This document shows positions 26,550 through 35,340 of a DNA stretch of 64,000 nt, piece by piece (position 1 is the first letter of the stretch; every line of letters begins with the position of its first letter). The stretch lies in the NCBI GenBank assembly GCA_020054235.1, contig JAGVLQ010000002.1, positions 27,992 to 91,991 on the forward strand, written 5' to 3'. The notes beneath the pieces are model-generated. The model saw only the letters and a program-made list of their open reading frames with translations, did no database searches and was not told where the DNA came from. Origin of the DNA: Candidatus Babeliales bacterium. GTDB lineage: Bacteria > Babelota > Babeliae > Babelales > JACPOV01. The position numbers and the translations under genes were made by a program.

Positions 26550-26590
26550 TTTTCCACCTAAAATTTATTACCATTACAATTAAGTAACAA
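26550..26590 (+). repeat. Third copy of the duplicated promoter block, without a gene
   Basis: CCTAAAATTTATTACCATTACAATTAAGTAA resembles the spacer and -10 regions at 23785-23815 and 25893-25920. No secreted family gene follows, only 160 bases of spacer, so it is probably a relic of a lost copy. Confidence 0.4.
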
Positions 26591-26755
26591 AAAAATTTGT
26601 TTTAACTTAAAATGTAAATTAATTTATGGACTTTTGGTGCAAGGAATTCTTTTCTAAAAGCTACTTGAAAAAACCCATGACAAAAGAGAAAGTAACAAAA
26701 TTATTTGAAAAATACCTTTAACAAGCCTATAGAAACAGAATAACTTGCATCTCAA

Positions 26756-27553
26756 TCAATCAGACTTTCGCGCCCAAGCAAAAAGCATTGGACAGGAATA
26801 ACTAAAAAAATCTTTATTCGGAAATCGAGAAAGAAATAGTTTTTTCATTTGATCTTCATATCTTTCTAAAAGAAATTTATGAGGGTTCTTATTGTTAGAG
26901 ATACAAATCTTAGGAATGTCGAGCAACCATGAACGTAAAAGCTTTTCTAAATCGCTATAGTTACACTCATAAGAACCCTCATACGCATTCATAGAAATAC
27001 ACTTAAGATCTGATGTCTTTAAAAATTCCATAAATTCTTGTGGATTACATTTAAAAAGATCCAATACCAAAAAAGACATGCAAAAATCCTTATCTTCTTT
27101 GAGCAAATTATAAAAAACATCAAAATCATTCGCTTTAAACTGATTCGGTGCAATACATAAAAAAAGATCACCTTTTTCTCCAAGCAAATTTTTATCAGTT
27201 TTAATAGCCTGCTTTTTAAACAGATGAGATGTGTTATTCAAAGAACCAACATCAACAACAATATCATAAACCCCTTCAGACTTTGAATGAGTACTTTTTA
27301 AATTTAAAGGAAGAGATTTATTTTCCCAATAACCCATCACTTGATTTTCCTCACAAAAACAAAAAATAGTGCTTAATGGATACTTTTCGGCAAGCTTAAA
27401 GGCAAGCTCTCCATGACGAAAACCGAACTCAATAATCTTCTTTTTATCCAGGCCAATCCTTTCAATATGATCTTGAATAACCTTAAGTTCTCCGGCCTCA
27501 CTAGAAACAAAGCCCGGGATGACCAGAAATAAAAAAACTATTTTTGCATTCAT
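26756..27553 (-). CDS. Secreted methyltransferase-like protein (degenerate SAM motif)
   Basis: 265 residues with GGAG before the ATG and a signal peptide (MNAKIVFLFLVIPGFVSSEA). IIEFGFRHGELAFKLAEKY looks like motif I of class I methyltransferases in altered form (EFGFRHGE for D-x-G-x-G-x-G). YDIVVDVGSLNN resembles motif IV, and the end, PMLFAWARK, resembles the last strand of trans-aconitate-type methyltransferases. The changed glycines may mean weak or lost SAM binding. Its partner and target are unknown. It is divergent from dnaK. Confidence 0.6.
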   Translation of the reverse strand: MNAKIVFLFLVIPGFVSSEAGELKVIQDHIERIGLDKKKIIEFGFRHGELAFKLAEKYPLSTIFCFCEENQVMGYWENKSLPLNLKSTHSKSEGVYDIVVDVGSLNNTSHLFKKQAIKTDKNLLGEKGDLFLCIAPNQFKANDFDVFYNLLKEDKDFCMSFLVLDLFKCNPQEFMEFLKTSDLKCISMNAYEGSYECNYSDLEKLLRSWLLDIPKICISNNKNPHKFLLERYEDQMKKLFLSRFPNKDFFSYSCPMLFAWARKSD

Positions 27554-27717
27554 ACATTCTCCTCTTTATGTTACCATTAGCCTATAATCCTATTATTTAC
27601 TGTACTACCACAAACTTTGTAAAAACAATACCAAAAAAGAATTGTCCTGAAAGTCTTATTGCAGAGAACTTTAAATGTATTCAAAACAAAAACCTAGTCA
27701 ATTTTCAGAGAAAAAAG

Positions 27718-27736
27718 TTGAGTGAACAATACTCAA
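27718..27736. promoter_or_regulatory. Inverted repeat upstream of the dnaK promoter
   Basis: TTGAGT and ACTCAA separated by seven bases, 18 bases before the dnaK -35 box. It is not the CIRCE element. It could be an operator for a stress regulator such as the HspR-like protein at 53.1 kb. Confidence 0.35.
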
Positions 27737-27754
27737 AAAATCTAAATTTTTTAC

Positions 27755-27785
27755 TTGACATTTTTTGCATCGATTTTAATATACA
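27755..27785 (+). promoter_or_regulatory. Putative sigma-70 promoter of dnaK
   Basis: A perfect TTGACA (27755-27760) with a TATA-rich -10 (AATATA at 27778 or TATACA at 27780) 17-19 bases downstream; dnaK starts about 60 bases later. Confidence 0.65.
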
Positions 27786-27846
27786 GTATAAGAAATATCT
27801 TAGAAATTAACGTAAATTTATTGTATTGAATCCTGAAAGGAAATTC

Positions 27847-29730
27847 ATGAAAAAAATCATAGGTATCGATCTTGGAACAACCAACTCGGTCGTTGCCTTC
27901 ATGGAAGGTGGCAATGCCAAGGTTATCCTTAGCAAGGAAGGCACAAATATAATTCCTTCTGTTGTTGGGTATACCAAAGATGGCAAACGCTTGGTTGGCG
28001 CTGTGGCAAAACGCCAGGCCGTTACCAATCCCGAAAATACCATATATTCTGCTAAACGCTTCATTGGTGCCAAATATGACGAAATGGCCAACGAAGTTAA
28101 AAAAATGCCTTATAAGCTGGTCAAACGCGCGAATGGCGATATCAGCATTATGGCTCAAGGCAAAGAATATTCTCCACAAGAGATCTCTGCCGCAATTTTA
28201 AGTTTAATCAAACAAACAGCTGAAGAATACTTGGGCTCTCCGGTTACTGAAGCCGTGATCACCGTTCCTGCTTATTTTAATGACGCACAGCGCCAGGCAA
28301 CTAAAGATGCGGGCAAAATTGCAGGACTTGACGTAAAACGGATTATCAATGAGCCGACCGCAGCAGCACTTGCTTATGGTATGGACAAAAAGAAAGAAGG
28401 AACCATTGCAGTATTTGACTTTGGTGGCGGAACGTTTGATATTTCAATTCTTGATATCAGCGACGGCGTTATTGAAGTAAAAGCAACCAATGGCGACACG
28501 CATCTTGGTGGTGATGACATTGATCACCGCATCATTGATTACTTGGTACAAGAATTTAAAAAAGAACAGGGTATCGATATTACACACGACAAAATGGCAC
28601 TCCAACGCTTGAAAGAAGCTGCTGAAAAAGCAAAAAAAGAACTTTCAACACTTGAAGAAACTGAAATCAACTTGCCATATATTACTGCAGATGCAACAGG
28701 CCCTAAACACTTGAACATTAAAATTTCACGCGCAAAGCTAGAATCACTCTGCGCAGATTTGTTCCAGCGTTTATTAGAACCATGCAAAAAAGCATTGGCC
28801 GATGCAAAAATCGATAAAAGCAAAATCGATGAAGTAATCTTAGTTGGCGGATCAACCCGCATGCCAAAAGTGCAACAACTGGTAAAAGATTTCTTTGGTA
28901 AAGAGCCAAACCGCTCAGTAAACCCCGATGAAGTTGTTGCCATTGGTGCAGCAATTCAAGGTGGCGTGTTGGCCGGTGAAGTAACTGACATTCTCTTACT
29001 TGACGTAACCCCTCTTTCATTGGGTATTGAAACGATGGGCGGTGTAGTTACCAAGTTGATAGAACGGAACACAACCATCCCAACCAAAAAGTCACAAGTT
29101 TTCTCTACAGCAGAAAACAATCAAACCGCTGTTGATATTCGTGTATTCCAAGGTGAGCGTGAATTTGCTAAAGACAATAAATTGCTTGGCCAATTCCGTC
29201 TTGATGGCATTCCACCAGCTCCGCGCGGCGTTCCGCAAATTGAAGTTACCTTTGATATCGATGCAAATGGTATTGTAAACGTTTCAGCTAAAGACAAAGG
29301 AACCAATAAAGAGCAACGCATCACCATTACCGCCGGCAGTGGTCTTTCTAAAGATGAAATCGATAAAATGGTACAAGATGCCAAAGCACACGAAGCAGAA
29401 GACAAAAAAGCGCGTGAAGTAATTGAAAAACGCAACCGCCTAGATGGTCTCATTTTAGAAATTGAAAAATCGTTAAGCGAAAATAAAGACAAACTTTCTG
29501 AAGCTGATAAACAAACAGTTGATGCAGCCGTACAAAAAGCAAAAGCTGCACTGAAAGAATATGAAAACAATGCTGACGAGCTTGAAAAAACAACCAATGA
29601 ATTAACGCAAATATGGTACAAAGTTGCTGAGCAACTATACAAGCAACAAGCATCAGGTGGTCAACCTGGTTCTGCACAAGAAGGTGAAAAACCTGAAGGG
29701 CAAGGACCAATTGATACTGAAGCACAGTAA
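27847..29730 (+). CDS. dnaK: Chaperone protein DnaK (Hsp70)
   Basis: 627 residues from the ATG at 27847, which has AAAGGA upstream; an in-frame start at 27826 is not the family start. The ATPase signatures [18 protein letters not shown] ([10 protein letters not shown]) and [11 protein letters not shown] are intact, as are the linker and beta substrate domain ([14 protein letters not shown]). The C-terminal lid ends acidic. DnaK refolds proteins with DnaJ and GrpE; neither gene is next to it. It is a single-gene unit between its own promoter and a strong terminator. Confidence 0.99.
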   Translation: MKKIIGIDLGTTNSVVAFMEGGNAKVILSKEGTNIIPSVVGYTKDGKRLVGAVAKRQAVTNPENTIYSAKRFIGAKYDEMANEVKKMPYKLVKRANGDISIMAQGKEYSPQEISAAILSLIKQTAEEYLGSPVTEAVITVPAYFNDAQRQATKDAGKIAGLDVKRIINEPTAAALAYGMDKKKEGTIAVFDFGGGTFDISILDISDGVIEVKATNGDTHLGGDDIDHRIIDYLVQEFKKEQGIDITHDKMALQRLKEAAEKAKKELSTLEETEINLPYITADATGPKHLNIKISRAKLESLCADLFQRLLEPCKKALADAKIDKSKIDEVILVGGSTRMPKVQQLVKDFFGKEPNRSVNPDEVVAIGAAIQGGVLAGEVTDILLLDVTPLSLGIETMGGVVTKLIERNTTIPTKKSQVFSTAENNQTAVDIRVFQGEREFAKDNKLLGQFRLDGIPPAPRGVPQIEVTFDIDANGIVNVSAKDKGTNKEQRITITAGSGLSKDEIDKMVQDAKAHEAEDKKAREVIEKRNRLDGLILEIEKSLSENKDKLSEADKQTVDAAVQKAKAALKEYENNADELEKTTNELTQIWYKVAEQLYKQQASGGQPGSAQEGEKPEGQGPIDTEAQ

Positions 29731-29733
29731 ATT

Positions 29734-29764
29734 AAAAGGGCCGGATTTCTCCGGCCCTTTTATT
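29734..29764 (+). terminator. Intrinsic terminator of dnaK
   Basis: AAAAGGGCCGG/CCGGCCCTTTT, an 11-bp stem with a six-base loop four bases after the dnaK stop; the T-run is partly within the stem. Confidence 0.85.
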
Positions 29765-29834
29765 ATTTATCTATCCTTTTTTTTACTAGTTCTGGTAGCA
29801 TAGATAAAAACTCAAAAATTTTGAAAGAATTACT

Positions 29835-30707
29835 ATGCTTCCACAAAGAATGTTAATCGTCACCCTTCTTTTATGCTTTGCCTACTCATTCTGCTCAGAA
29901 CATGCTTTTAAGAAAGTCCCTCTTGATGTACAAAATAATTATATTGCTCAGTATTTACCTTTCAAAGATATTGAATCTGATGAGGATTTAATAAGAATCG
30001 TAAAGGGCAATAATAATGCTATCTCAAAAAATAAATGGGGAAGTCGTATCCATACGTCAAATTTTAGGTTTGATATACATTCTGAATCTGTTATTTTACT
30101 TAGAAAGAATGACCAACCCCTTTTTTTTCCTTTTGAACCCTTATTGACCATGAAAAAAATAAAGTCAGAAAACTCTTCTTTTTATGAATATTTCTTAGAA
30201 TACCTTTTTGGTAAAAATGAAAAAAGTCTAATTATTAAAAGAAGCATTTTGTCAGCAAATTCACAGCATTTTTGCATCAACGCTCATGATAACATCAAAG
30301 ATTCTCATGGTTTTTATATAGCTGATATAAAAAATAATACGATAAAATATATTTCGTTGCCAAAAGATCTTGGCTTCGATGCATATGCTTCAAAAGCAGC
30401 CATAAGCAGCGATGGCACATTAATTGCTTGCGCAGCCTCTGCCAACCTTTATCTTTTTGATATCAGTACCTGTAAGGATAATCAAGAACTAACATCGCAA
30501 GAGATCAAAACTTTTAACATCAGAGAAAAAATCAAAAATTTAGAATTCAACCAACAATGCACCAAGCTTGCTATTGCCTATAAAGTAGATCCACAGGTTG
30601 AAATTATACCCCTGGAAGGAAGAACAGAACCTAACAAAACATTAGCTGACTATTTTAGGAAAAATTTAATTTCACCTGACTTGAATGGTACCAAAAGTAA
30701 GAATTAA
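29835..30707 (+). CDS. Secreted protein with F-box-like N-terminus and propeller-like repeats
   Basis: 290 residues with a signal peptide over about residues 1-21. Residues 26-55 (VPLDVQNNYIAQYLPFKDIE..) resemble an F-box (LP-x-E-x-x-x-x-I-x-x-Y-L-x-x-x-D-L). Later segments such as SKAAISSDGTLIACAASANLYLFDI and IKNLEFNQQCTKLAIAYKVD look like WD40/propeller blades, though fewer than seven are evident. F-box plus WD40 is the layout of eukaryotic SCF substrate receptors. The F-box call is by eye and weak alone. It gains weight from the Skp1-like protein at 51.5 kb. ATG 29850 is a possible alternative start. Confidence 0.6.
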   Translation: MLPQRMLIVTLLLCFAYSFCSEHAFKKVPLDVQNNYIAQYLPFKDIESDEDLIRIVKGNNNAISKNKWGSRIHTSNFRFDIHSESVILLRKNDQPLFFPFEPLLTMKKIKSENSSFYEYFLEYLFGKNEKSLIIKRSILSANSQHFCINAHDNIKDSHGFYIADIKNNTIKYISLPKDLGFDAYASKAAISSDGTLIACAASANLYLFDISTCKDNQELTSQEIKTFNIREKIKNLEFNQQCTKLAIAYKVDPQVEIIPLEGRTEPNKTLADYFRKNLISPDLNGTKSKN

Positions 30708-30720
30708 TTCGGACCAACTT

Positions 30721-30942
30721 TTATTTCCATAAATCTTCATGTAAAATAGTTTTTCCCTTGGTTGCATCCCTTTTTTCTGCCAATGCAGATAACGCTCTAT
30801 CTTCTCGCTTTTCTAGCGCTTTGCGAATCAATTCTTTTGCAACGCTTGAAACGGATCTTTTTTCTTTTTTTGCAATCGATGAAAGGAGAGAAACTTTTTC
30901 AAGCTCGAATGTAATATTCAAACGTGGATTTTTGGTAGCTAT
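30721..30942 (-). CDS. Ribbon-helix-helix antitoxin-like protein with non-AUG start, no toxin
   Basis: Up to 73 residues. The sequence (NPRLNITFELEKVSLLSSIA, then SVSSVAKELIRKALE and a C-terminal HEDLWK) matches small RHH antitoxins of type II systems, which repress their own promoter and neutralise a RelE/ParE-like toxin. The conserved N-terminus begins where an ATA codon lies (30942-30940), five bases after AGGAG, exactly where ATG is expected. The next possible start is TTG at 30921, which cuts off the first DNA-binding strand. No toxin gene lies downstream; the adjacent gene is convergent and unrelated. It is probably an orphan remnant, possibly no longer expressed. Confidence 0.6.
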   Translation of the reverse strand: MATKNPRLNITFELEKVSLLSSIAKKEKRSVSSVAKELIRKALEKREDRALSALAEKRDATKGKTILHEDLWK

Positions 30943-31114
30943 AACAACTCCTAGCTTTTGCGCTTAATTCTATCTGTATTGTATCTCTTTTACTCACCAG
31001 TTGAATAGTTCGGCAAAAGCACCTTTTGCACAATTCCCCATTTTTTTCTATCCTTATTCTATAAGCTCAAAAACATTGAGTCTTTCAATCTGAAACATTA
31101 ATAGAGGAATTGGA

Positions 31115-31519
31115 ATGAAAAAACAGCTTTTTTTAACCTGCGCGTTTGCGCTTTTGCCTTTCGCAATCCAGGCTACTGACCCCCATGACCGTTGGCCACT
31201 CAATAGGCACCCCAAAATTAATTTATCTGATTTAATGAAAGCAAATTATAAGAATCAAGCTCAACAGGCTACCCTTGAGCCAGCTCAGCAAAAAAAACCC
31301 ATACTACTGGCTCAACAATCTATCCAGAACCCTTCGCGCGCACCTAAAAAACCAATACCTTCAAAACAAGATGTTCCGTGTATTTCACGCAGCTATTCTT
31401 TTAGTGAAACTGCAGGCCTTATTGTAGGAAGTGTTTGCGTAACTGGCGCCGCATGTTGGTATGCTCTTCGTTCATTTACCCTGTTTGATTTTCAAAACTT
31501 TACCTTCTCTAAAAGATAA
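31115..31519 (+). CDS. Small exported protein with C-terminal membrane helix
   Basis: 134 residues with GAGGAAT before the ATG and a signal peptide (MKKQLFLTCAFALLPFAIQA). The middle is low-complexity, rich in Gln, Pro, Ala and Lys. A hydrophobic helix near residues 103-120 (GLIVGSVCVTGAACWYAL) could anchor it in a membrane. No family recognised. It stands alone between the antitoxin relic and the secreted hydrolase operon. Confidence 0.68.
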   Translation: MKKQLFLTCAFALLPFAIQATDPHDRWPLNRHPKINLSDLMKANYKNQAQQATLEPAQQKKPILLAQQSIQNPSRAPKKPIPSKQDVPCISRSYSFSETAGLIVGSVCVTGAACWYALRSFTLFDFQNFTFSKR

Positions 31520-31635
31520 TTTATAGCAACTCAATAGGCACCCCTTTGAATATTTGTATTATTTTGCTAATATGAATTTATTGGCTTAAAATATTGTAAA
31601 TTTTCTATTTGTAACTTTTGATCTAATTGGAATCT

Positions 31636-33075
31636 ATGAAGAAAAAAATACTATCGCTCCTTTTTATCACCGGCTTACTTTCTGCTTGCCAGATGCAGGC
31701 TATGGATTATAGCGATTATTTAAAAAAAATCACTGTTATTGCAAACCAACAAAATCTATTGCCTAATACAAAAAACACTCTTGAAAGCAAAACTTCTGCC
31801 ACAGCAAATAACCCACAACAATCACCATTTAAAAAGTTCTTTGAGTTTTTTAATGATGAACCCATAATAACAACACCTTATCAGGCAACTTCATTAAGAG
31901 CACAGTACCCTATTTTAAACTCGTTTGATAAAGTAGTAAAAACTACAGGGCTGGGGCTTTCTTTATATTTTCTCAGCAGCTATTGTAAAGATTACATCGA
32001 TCCATCCTGGGCAGGAATACTTGGCTTAATACTCGGTTATCGTTATATTGAACCAAAAAGACCACCGTTGACTGATTCACTTTTGCTACATCCTGAAAGC
32101 GCACTTACCTATGGTTATCACATAAACGACCAATTCGGTGATGCAGTGGAAAAAAAAGGAATCAATGATTTTAAAAATAAACCATTTACACAAAAAGCAT
32201 TACAAGAAACCAATGCTCTTATTTCAACGTTTGAAAAAAAATGGCCATTATTTTTATTGGGCGAATGTACTGCCGAAGGCTGGGGCCCTTGCATACTGAG
32301 CCGCAGCTATCAACCAAAAAATAGAGATACCTTTGAACAAGAAGTGGTTTCATCGCTATTGCAAAAAATGTCTAACACAAAGCCGGTTGAATATGTAGGC
32401 TTTGCCACGGGTGGCATGTTTCAAGATTTAGTAATCTTGGTAAAAGCACTTGCACAAAAACCCAACGGAAAAATCAACATACATCTTATCGATAAAAAGT
32501 TTACTGGTTTTGCTTATTCAAAAATGGTCATTGAACAATCAACCGAGATACATGAACATAAAAGTATAGATTTTAGTTCTCCAACCAATATGGATACTTT
32601 AAAAAATTATGCAAAAACGCATTGGGGCGCTAAAAACGAAACTGATTCTAATATCGAAAAACTTCTTAAAATGGAATGCATTGGCCAAGAAAAAAAATGT
32701 CAGCAAATGCTTAGCTATTTAAAGAAAACGTTTCCTCATGCACAACTTTCTTTATCTGTTTATGGAAGCGCACAAGATTATTGTATGGCAACTAAAAAAA
32801 CTCAAACATATGCTGATGTAATTTCTGCTGCGGATATGGAAGATGAAATAAGTTTGGTTCAACAAAGTAACGTTCATTATGCTGCTCTTTGCACGAAAAT
32901 GCTGAAAAAAAATCCGACTGCTGACAATATTTGGCTTGCAAAAAATCCACAAAAAGGTACCGCTAAAATCCTAAAAATTTCTTTATCAAAAACACAAAAC
33001 AGCATAGAAGAAAAGTTTGAACCAAAAAAAAATAAAGAAATAACGTTGTACCTTACACAAAAAGAAATAGAATAA
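31636..33075 (+). CDS. Predicted lipoprotein or exported protein, unknown function
   Basis: 479 residues from the ATG at 31636; TTG at 31627 is less likely. The start MKKKILSLLFITGLLSACQ ends in a plausible lipobox (LSAC), so it may be a lipoprotein; cleavage after QAM is the alternative. A weak membrane segment (GLGLSLYFLSSY and WAGILGLILGY) lies near residues 110-140. The region VEYVGFATGGMFQDLVILVKAL..INIHLIDKKFTG has the look of a Rossmann-like strand-Gly-loop-helix unit, but no named family fits. It is followed after ten bases by the secreted hydrolase gene and then by the CPBP protease gene, probably one operon. Confidence 0.7.
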   Translation: MKKKILSLLFITGLLSACQMQAMDYSDYLKKITVIANQQNLLPNTKNTLESKTSATANNPQQSPFKKFFEFFNDEPIITTPYQATSLRAQYPILNSFDKVVKTTGLGLSLYFLSSYCKDYIDPSWAGILGLILGYRYIEPKRPPLTDSLLLHPESALTYGYHINDQFGDAVEKKGINDFKNKPFTQKALQETNALISTFEKKWPLFLLGECTAEGWGPCILSRSYQPKNRDTFEQEVVSSLLQKMSNTKPVEYVGFATGGMFQDLVILVKALAQKPNGKINIHLIDKKFTGFAYSKMVIEQSTEIHEHKSIDFSSPTNMDTLKNYAKTHWGAKNETDSNIEKLLKMECIGQEKKCQQMLSYLKKTFPHAQLSLSVYGSAQDYCMATKKTQTYADVISAADMEDEISLVQQSNVHYAALCTKMLKKNPTADNIWLAKNPQKGTAKILKISLSKTQNSIEEKFEPKKNKEITLYLTQKEIE

Positions 33076-33085
33076 AGGAAAAATC

Positions 33086-34048
33086 ATGTTAAAAAAAACT
33101 ATTACACTTATATCATTTGCAATAATTGGACAGACAACGTGGAGCATGGAGCCGGAAAAAGGCAATGGGTTCCATAGTATTATTTTACCAGGACAAAATG
33201 GTTTAGGTGGAGAAAAAGCACTCCAATATAACATTGTTAATTCATCTTATTCTAAATATGAAACCCTTACCAATCAGTTTAAAATCGATATGGGCCAGGG
33301 CAACTGCATTAAAGATTTTCAACAACAATTAGACAATGATGAACAAGCAAAAAATAAAGAATTCCTTCTTTATGGTATTTCGCAAGGTACAGCAACATTG
33401 ACCAATTGGCTTGCACAACAACCCCAAGAAAAACAAAAACAAGTTAAAGCACTCATTCTTGAATCTGTTTTGGGGCATGGCGATAATGCAATTTTGCACA
33501 CTACGGAAAAAATGGTATCAGAAAAAGCAACCTATCTGCCTTTTGCCCGTTGGTGGTTGCCTTGGGCAGCAAAATTTATGTTTCCTACCTACAACCCATT
33601 TGGCAAACAGGCACTTTCATCAGTAGAAAAACTACCCAACGATTTACCGGTCATCATTATGCATGCAAATACTGATCCACAATTACCTATCAATGATGCG
33701 CGTACTTTATACATTGCTTTGCGCAAAAAAAATAACCCTGCGTATTTATTCGAAATAAATGCCAAGTTTCCGGCACATATAAATATTTTAGGCGCTGAAC
33801 AATCTTATGAACGCAAAGAAAAAATACAAGCAAACCTGCAAACTATATACAAAAAACATGGACTTCCTTGCAATCAAAACTATGATTCAGAAACAGAGAC
33901 AGTTGATGCTGAATTCCAGCCATCAATTGAAGAAGTAGAACAAAAAATTGCTGCTTCAACATGGTCTGGCCGCATGAAAAGAAATATTATTGATGGTTTT
34001 TTCTTGGCATGCTTATTTGGAATTTACGCTCTCAAAAGTAAATTATAA
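33086..34048 (+). CDS. Secreted alpha/beta hydrolase-like protein, membrane-anchored
   Basis: 320 residues with AAAGGAAAAATC before the ATG and a signal peptide (MLKKTITLISFAIIGQTTWS). It carries the nucleophile elbow GISQG, an acid in ANTDPQLPI and a candidate His in FPAHINIL. It is a paralogue of the hydrolase at 5449-6462 (VKALILES, EKLPNDLPVIIMH and a C-terminal PSIEEVE all align). Unlike that one it ends in a hydrophobic helix (IIDGFFLACLFGIYAL), which may hold it in the membrane. Substrate is unknown. Second gene of a three-gene operon. Confidence 0.75.
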   Translation: MLKKTITLISFAIIGQTTWSMEPEKGNGFHSIILPGQNGLGGEKALQYNIVNSSYSKYETLTNQFKIDMGQGNCIKDFQQQLDNDEQAKNKEFLLYGISQGTATLTNWLAQQPQEKQKQVKALILESVLGHGDNAILHTTEKMVSEKATYLPFARWWLPWAAKFMFPTYNPFGKQALSSVEKLPNDLPVIIMHANTDPQLPINDARTLYIALRKKNNPAYLFEINAKFPAHINILGAEQSYERKEKIQANLQTIYKKHGLPCNQNYDSETETVDAEFQPSIEEVEQKIAASTWSGRMKRNIIDGFFLACLFGIYALKSKL

Positions 34049-34053
34049 CTAAC

Positions 34054-34773
34054 ATGATTACTGAAAAATTTTTTCTGGCATTACTTCCTTTATGGTGGGG
34101 CATTTTTAATTTTATAACCATTAAAGCAAGTTATTACTTTGCACCATACGTGCCAGCATTATTGGTCTCTGGAGCTTTTTTGACAACAATTCGCACGATA
34201 ACAGCTTTTCTGATTTTGCCCATCTTTTTCCAAAAAGCATGGCGCCAAAGTAAGCAGTATGCAGTTAGTGTTTTTGGTTATCCTGTTCCGGTCGGCAATC
34301 TTAGATTATTTTTTATTTTAATGGGCATAGGTTTAGTCTTATTGTGGTCACCGAATCAACCACTTGCAACAGTTGCTTCAGCCGCATTTTTATATACAAT
34401 TTTAGAAGAATTAATTGCTCGAAGTTTTTTTATCAAATATGACTTTACGCCACGGCAATTTTTACCCTGGGCATTACTTTCTTCAGCAGCATTTTCACTG
34501 ATGCATTGGTGTTATTTAAATCCCGGGTATTGTGTTGCTGCAACTTCGGAACAATTATTTAATTTTTTCAATCATTTTATTTTTGGATTCACCTTAGCTG
34601 CAATTACTTACAAAACTAAGCGTTTAGAACCAGCAATACTGATTCATATGCTTTCCAATAGCGTATGGGCTCTTGGCCAATTTTTCATGTTCGATCAGGT
34701 TACCAATAATTTTTTGTTTTTGGTTTCTGGTTTTATTTCAACACTTTTTCTTGCCGGTGGGCAAAGCAAATAA
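34054..34773 (+). CDS. CPBP-family intramembrane protease
   Basis: 239 residues and about seven membrane helices. All three motifs of the CPBP (Abi/CAAX prenyl protease-like) family are present: EELIAR (118-123), FSLMH with His151, and HMLSN (198-202). These residues form the glutamate/histidine active site inside the membrane. Bacterial members process membrane proteins, bacteriocin precursors or anti-sigma factors; the substrate here is unknown. It starts five bases after the secreted hydrolase gene and so is probably co-expressed with it and the putative lipoprotein. Confidence 0.85.
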   Translation: MITEKFFLALLPLWWGIFNFITIKASYYFAPYVPALLVSGAFLTTIRTITAFLILPIFFQKAWRQSKQYAVSVFGYPVPVGNLRLFFILMGIGLVLLWSPNQPLATVASAAFLYTILEELIARSFFIKYDFTPRQFLPWALLSSAAFSLMHWCYLNPGYCVAATSEQLFNFFNHFIFGFTLAAITYKTKRLEPAILIHMLSNSVWALGQFFMFDQVTNNFLFLVSGFISTLFLAGGQSK

Positions 34774-34846
34774 AAAGGCCTACATTTTTGTCAAAATTTT
34801 CATTATTTCTGTTATGCTTTAAATTATCTATGTTAGGAGCTTTTAT

Positions 34847-34990
34847 ATGATTATTGTTGATAAAACGATTTCTCTTGATGAACTAAAAAAAATGGCAGGA
34901 AAAATGTTTGGAAATCGAACAAGAAGTGTTGAAAACAAGGAAATACGCAAAAAAATAGAAAAAATTGTTTCTAAGCGAGTTTCAGCATGA
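34847..34990 (+). CDS. DUF5674-like protein with internal deletion (47 residues)
   Basis: A 47-residue frame with TAGGAG before the ATG. It starts MIIVDKTISLDELKKMAGKM and ends NRTRSVENKEIRKKIEKIV. From memory of DUF5674 proteins (about 110 residues), the first part is their N-terminus and the second their C-terminus (NRSRGVEDPEIR.KI). About 60 middle residues are missing in frame. The stop overlaps the next start (ATGA), so the coupled pair is kept. It may be a mini-protein that still works or a relic that serves only to deliver ribosomes to the next gene. Confidence 0.6.
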   Translation: MIIVDKTISLDELKKMAGKMFGNRTRSVENKEIRKKIEKIVSKRVSA

Positions 34991-35322
34991 TTTTGCATAA
35001 AGAACTTGCACATGGAAAATGGTTTTCATTATCCATTCTTGAACAACTTGCTAACGTTGGCATGGACATTTCAAGAACAATTAATTGGAAAAAAAAAGGC
35101 AACCAAGAATATAGTAATGCTGCCTTTGAACGTGCACTTGAACTAATCTCCTTAACTATACAAGATCCCAAAAATAAAAAACGGCTTAAAGAACTTTGTC
35201 GTGTACGCGAAGCACTTATTGATCATTTTGTTTATGATAATGAATATCAAACAACGGATGAATCATGGGATAGCTATTTTTTTGCTTTTAATTATGCTGC
35301 TGCATTGCAACGCGGTCGTTGA
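34987..35322 (+). CDS. Small helical protein coupled to the DUF5674-like gene
   Basis: 111 residues, all alpha, no signal peptide. It begins with LAHGKWFSLSILEQLANVG, continues with FERALELISLTIQD and KKRLKELCRVREALIDHF, and ends YFFAFNYAAALQR. It matches a widespread family of small bacterial proteins that I know by pattern only (W..S..EQL.N.G, AF.R.LEL..LT, a YFF..A.AA end), often found next to DUF5674 genes. Function is not established. It starts inside the stop of the truncated partner. A bidirectional terminator follows. Confidence 0.75.
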   Translation: MILHKELAHGKWFSLSILEQLANVGMDISRTINWKKKGNQEYSNAAFERALELISLTIQDPKNKKRLKELCRVREALIDHFVYDNEYQTTDESWDSYFFAFNYAAALQRGR

Positions 35323-35340
35323 TAAAGCATTATTGATATT

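Noticed and set aside
27568..27810. Open frame with signal-peptide-like start between the secreted methyltransferase-like gene and dnaK
   Set aside because: It has no Shine-Dalgarno, starts inside the upstream leader of the divergent gene and runs through the dnaK promoter.
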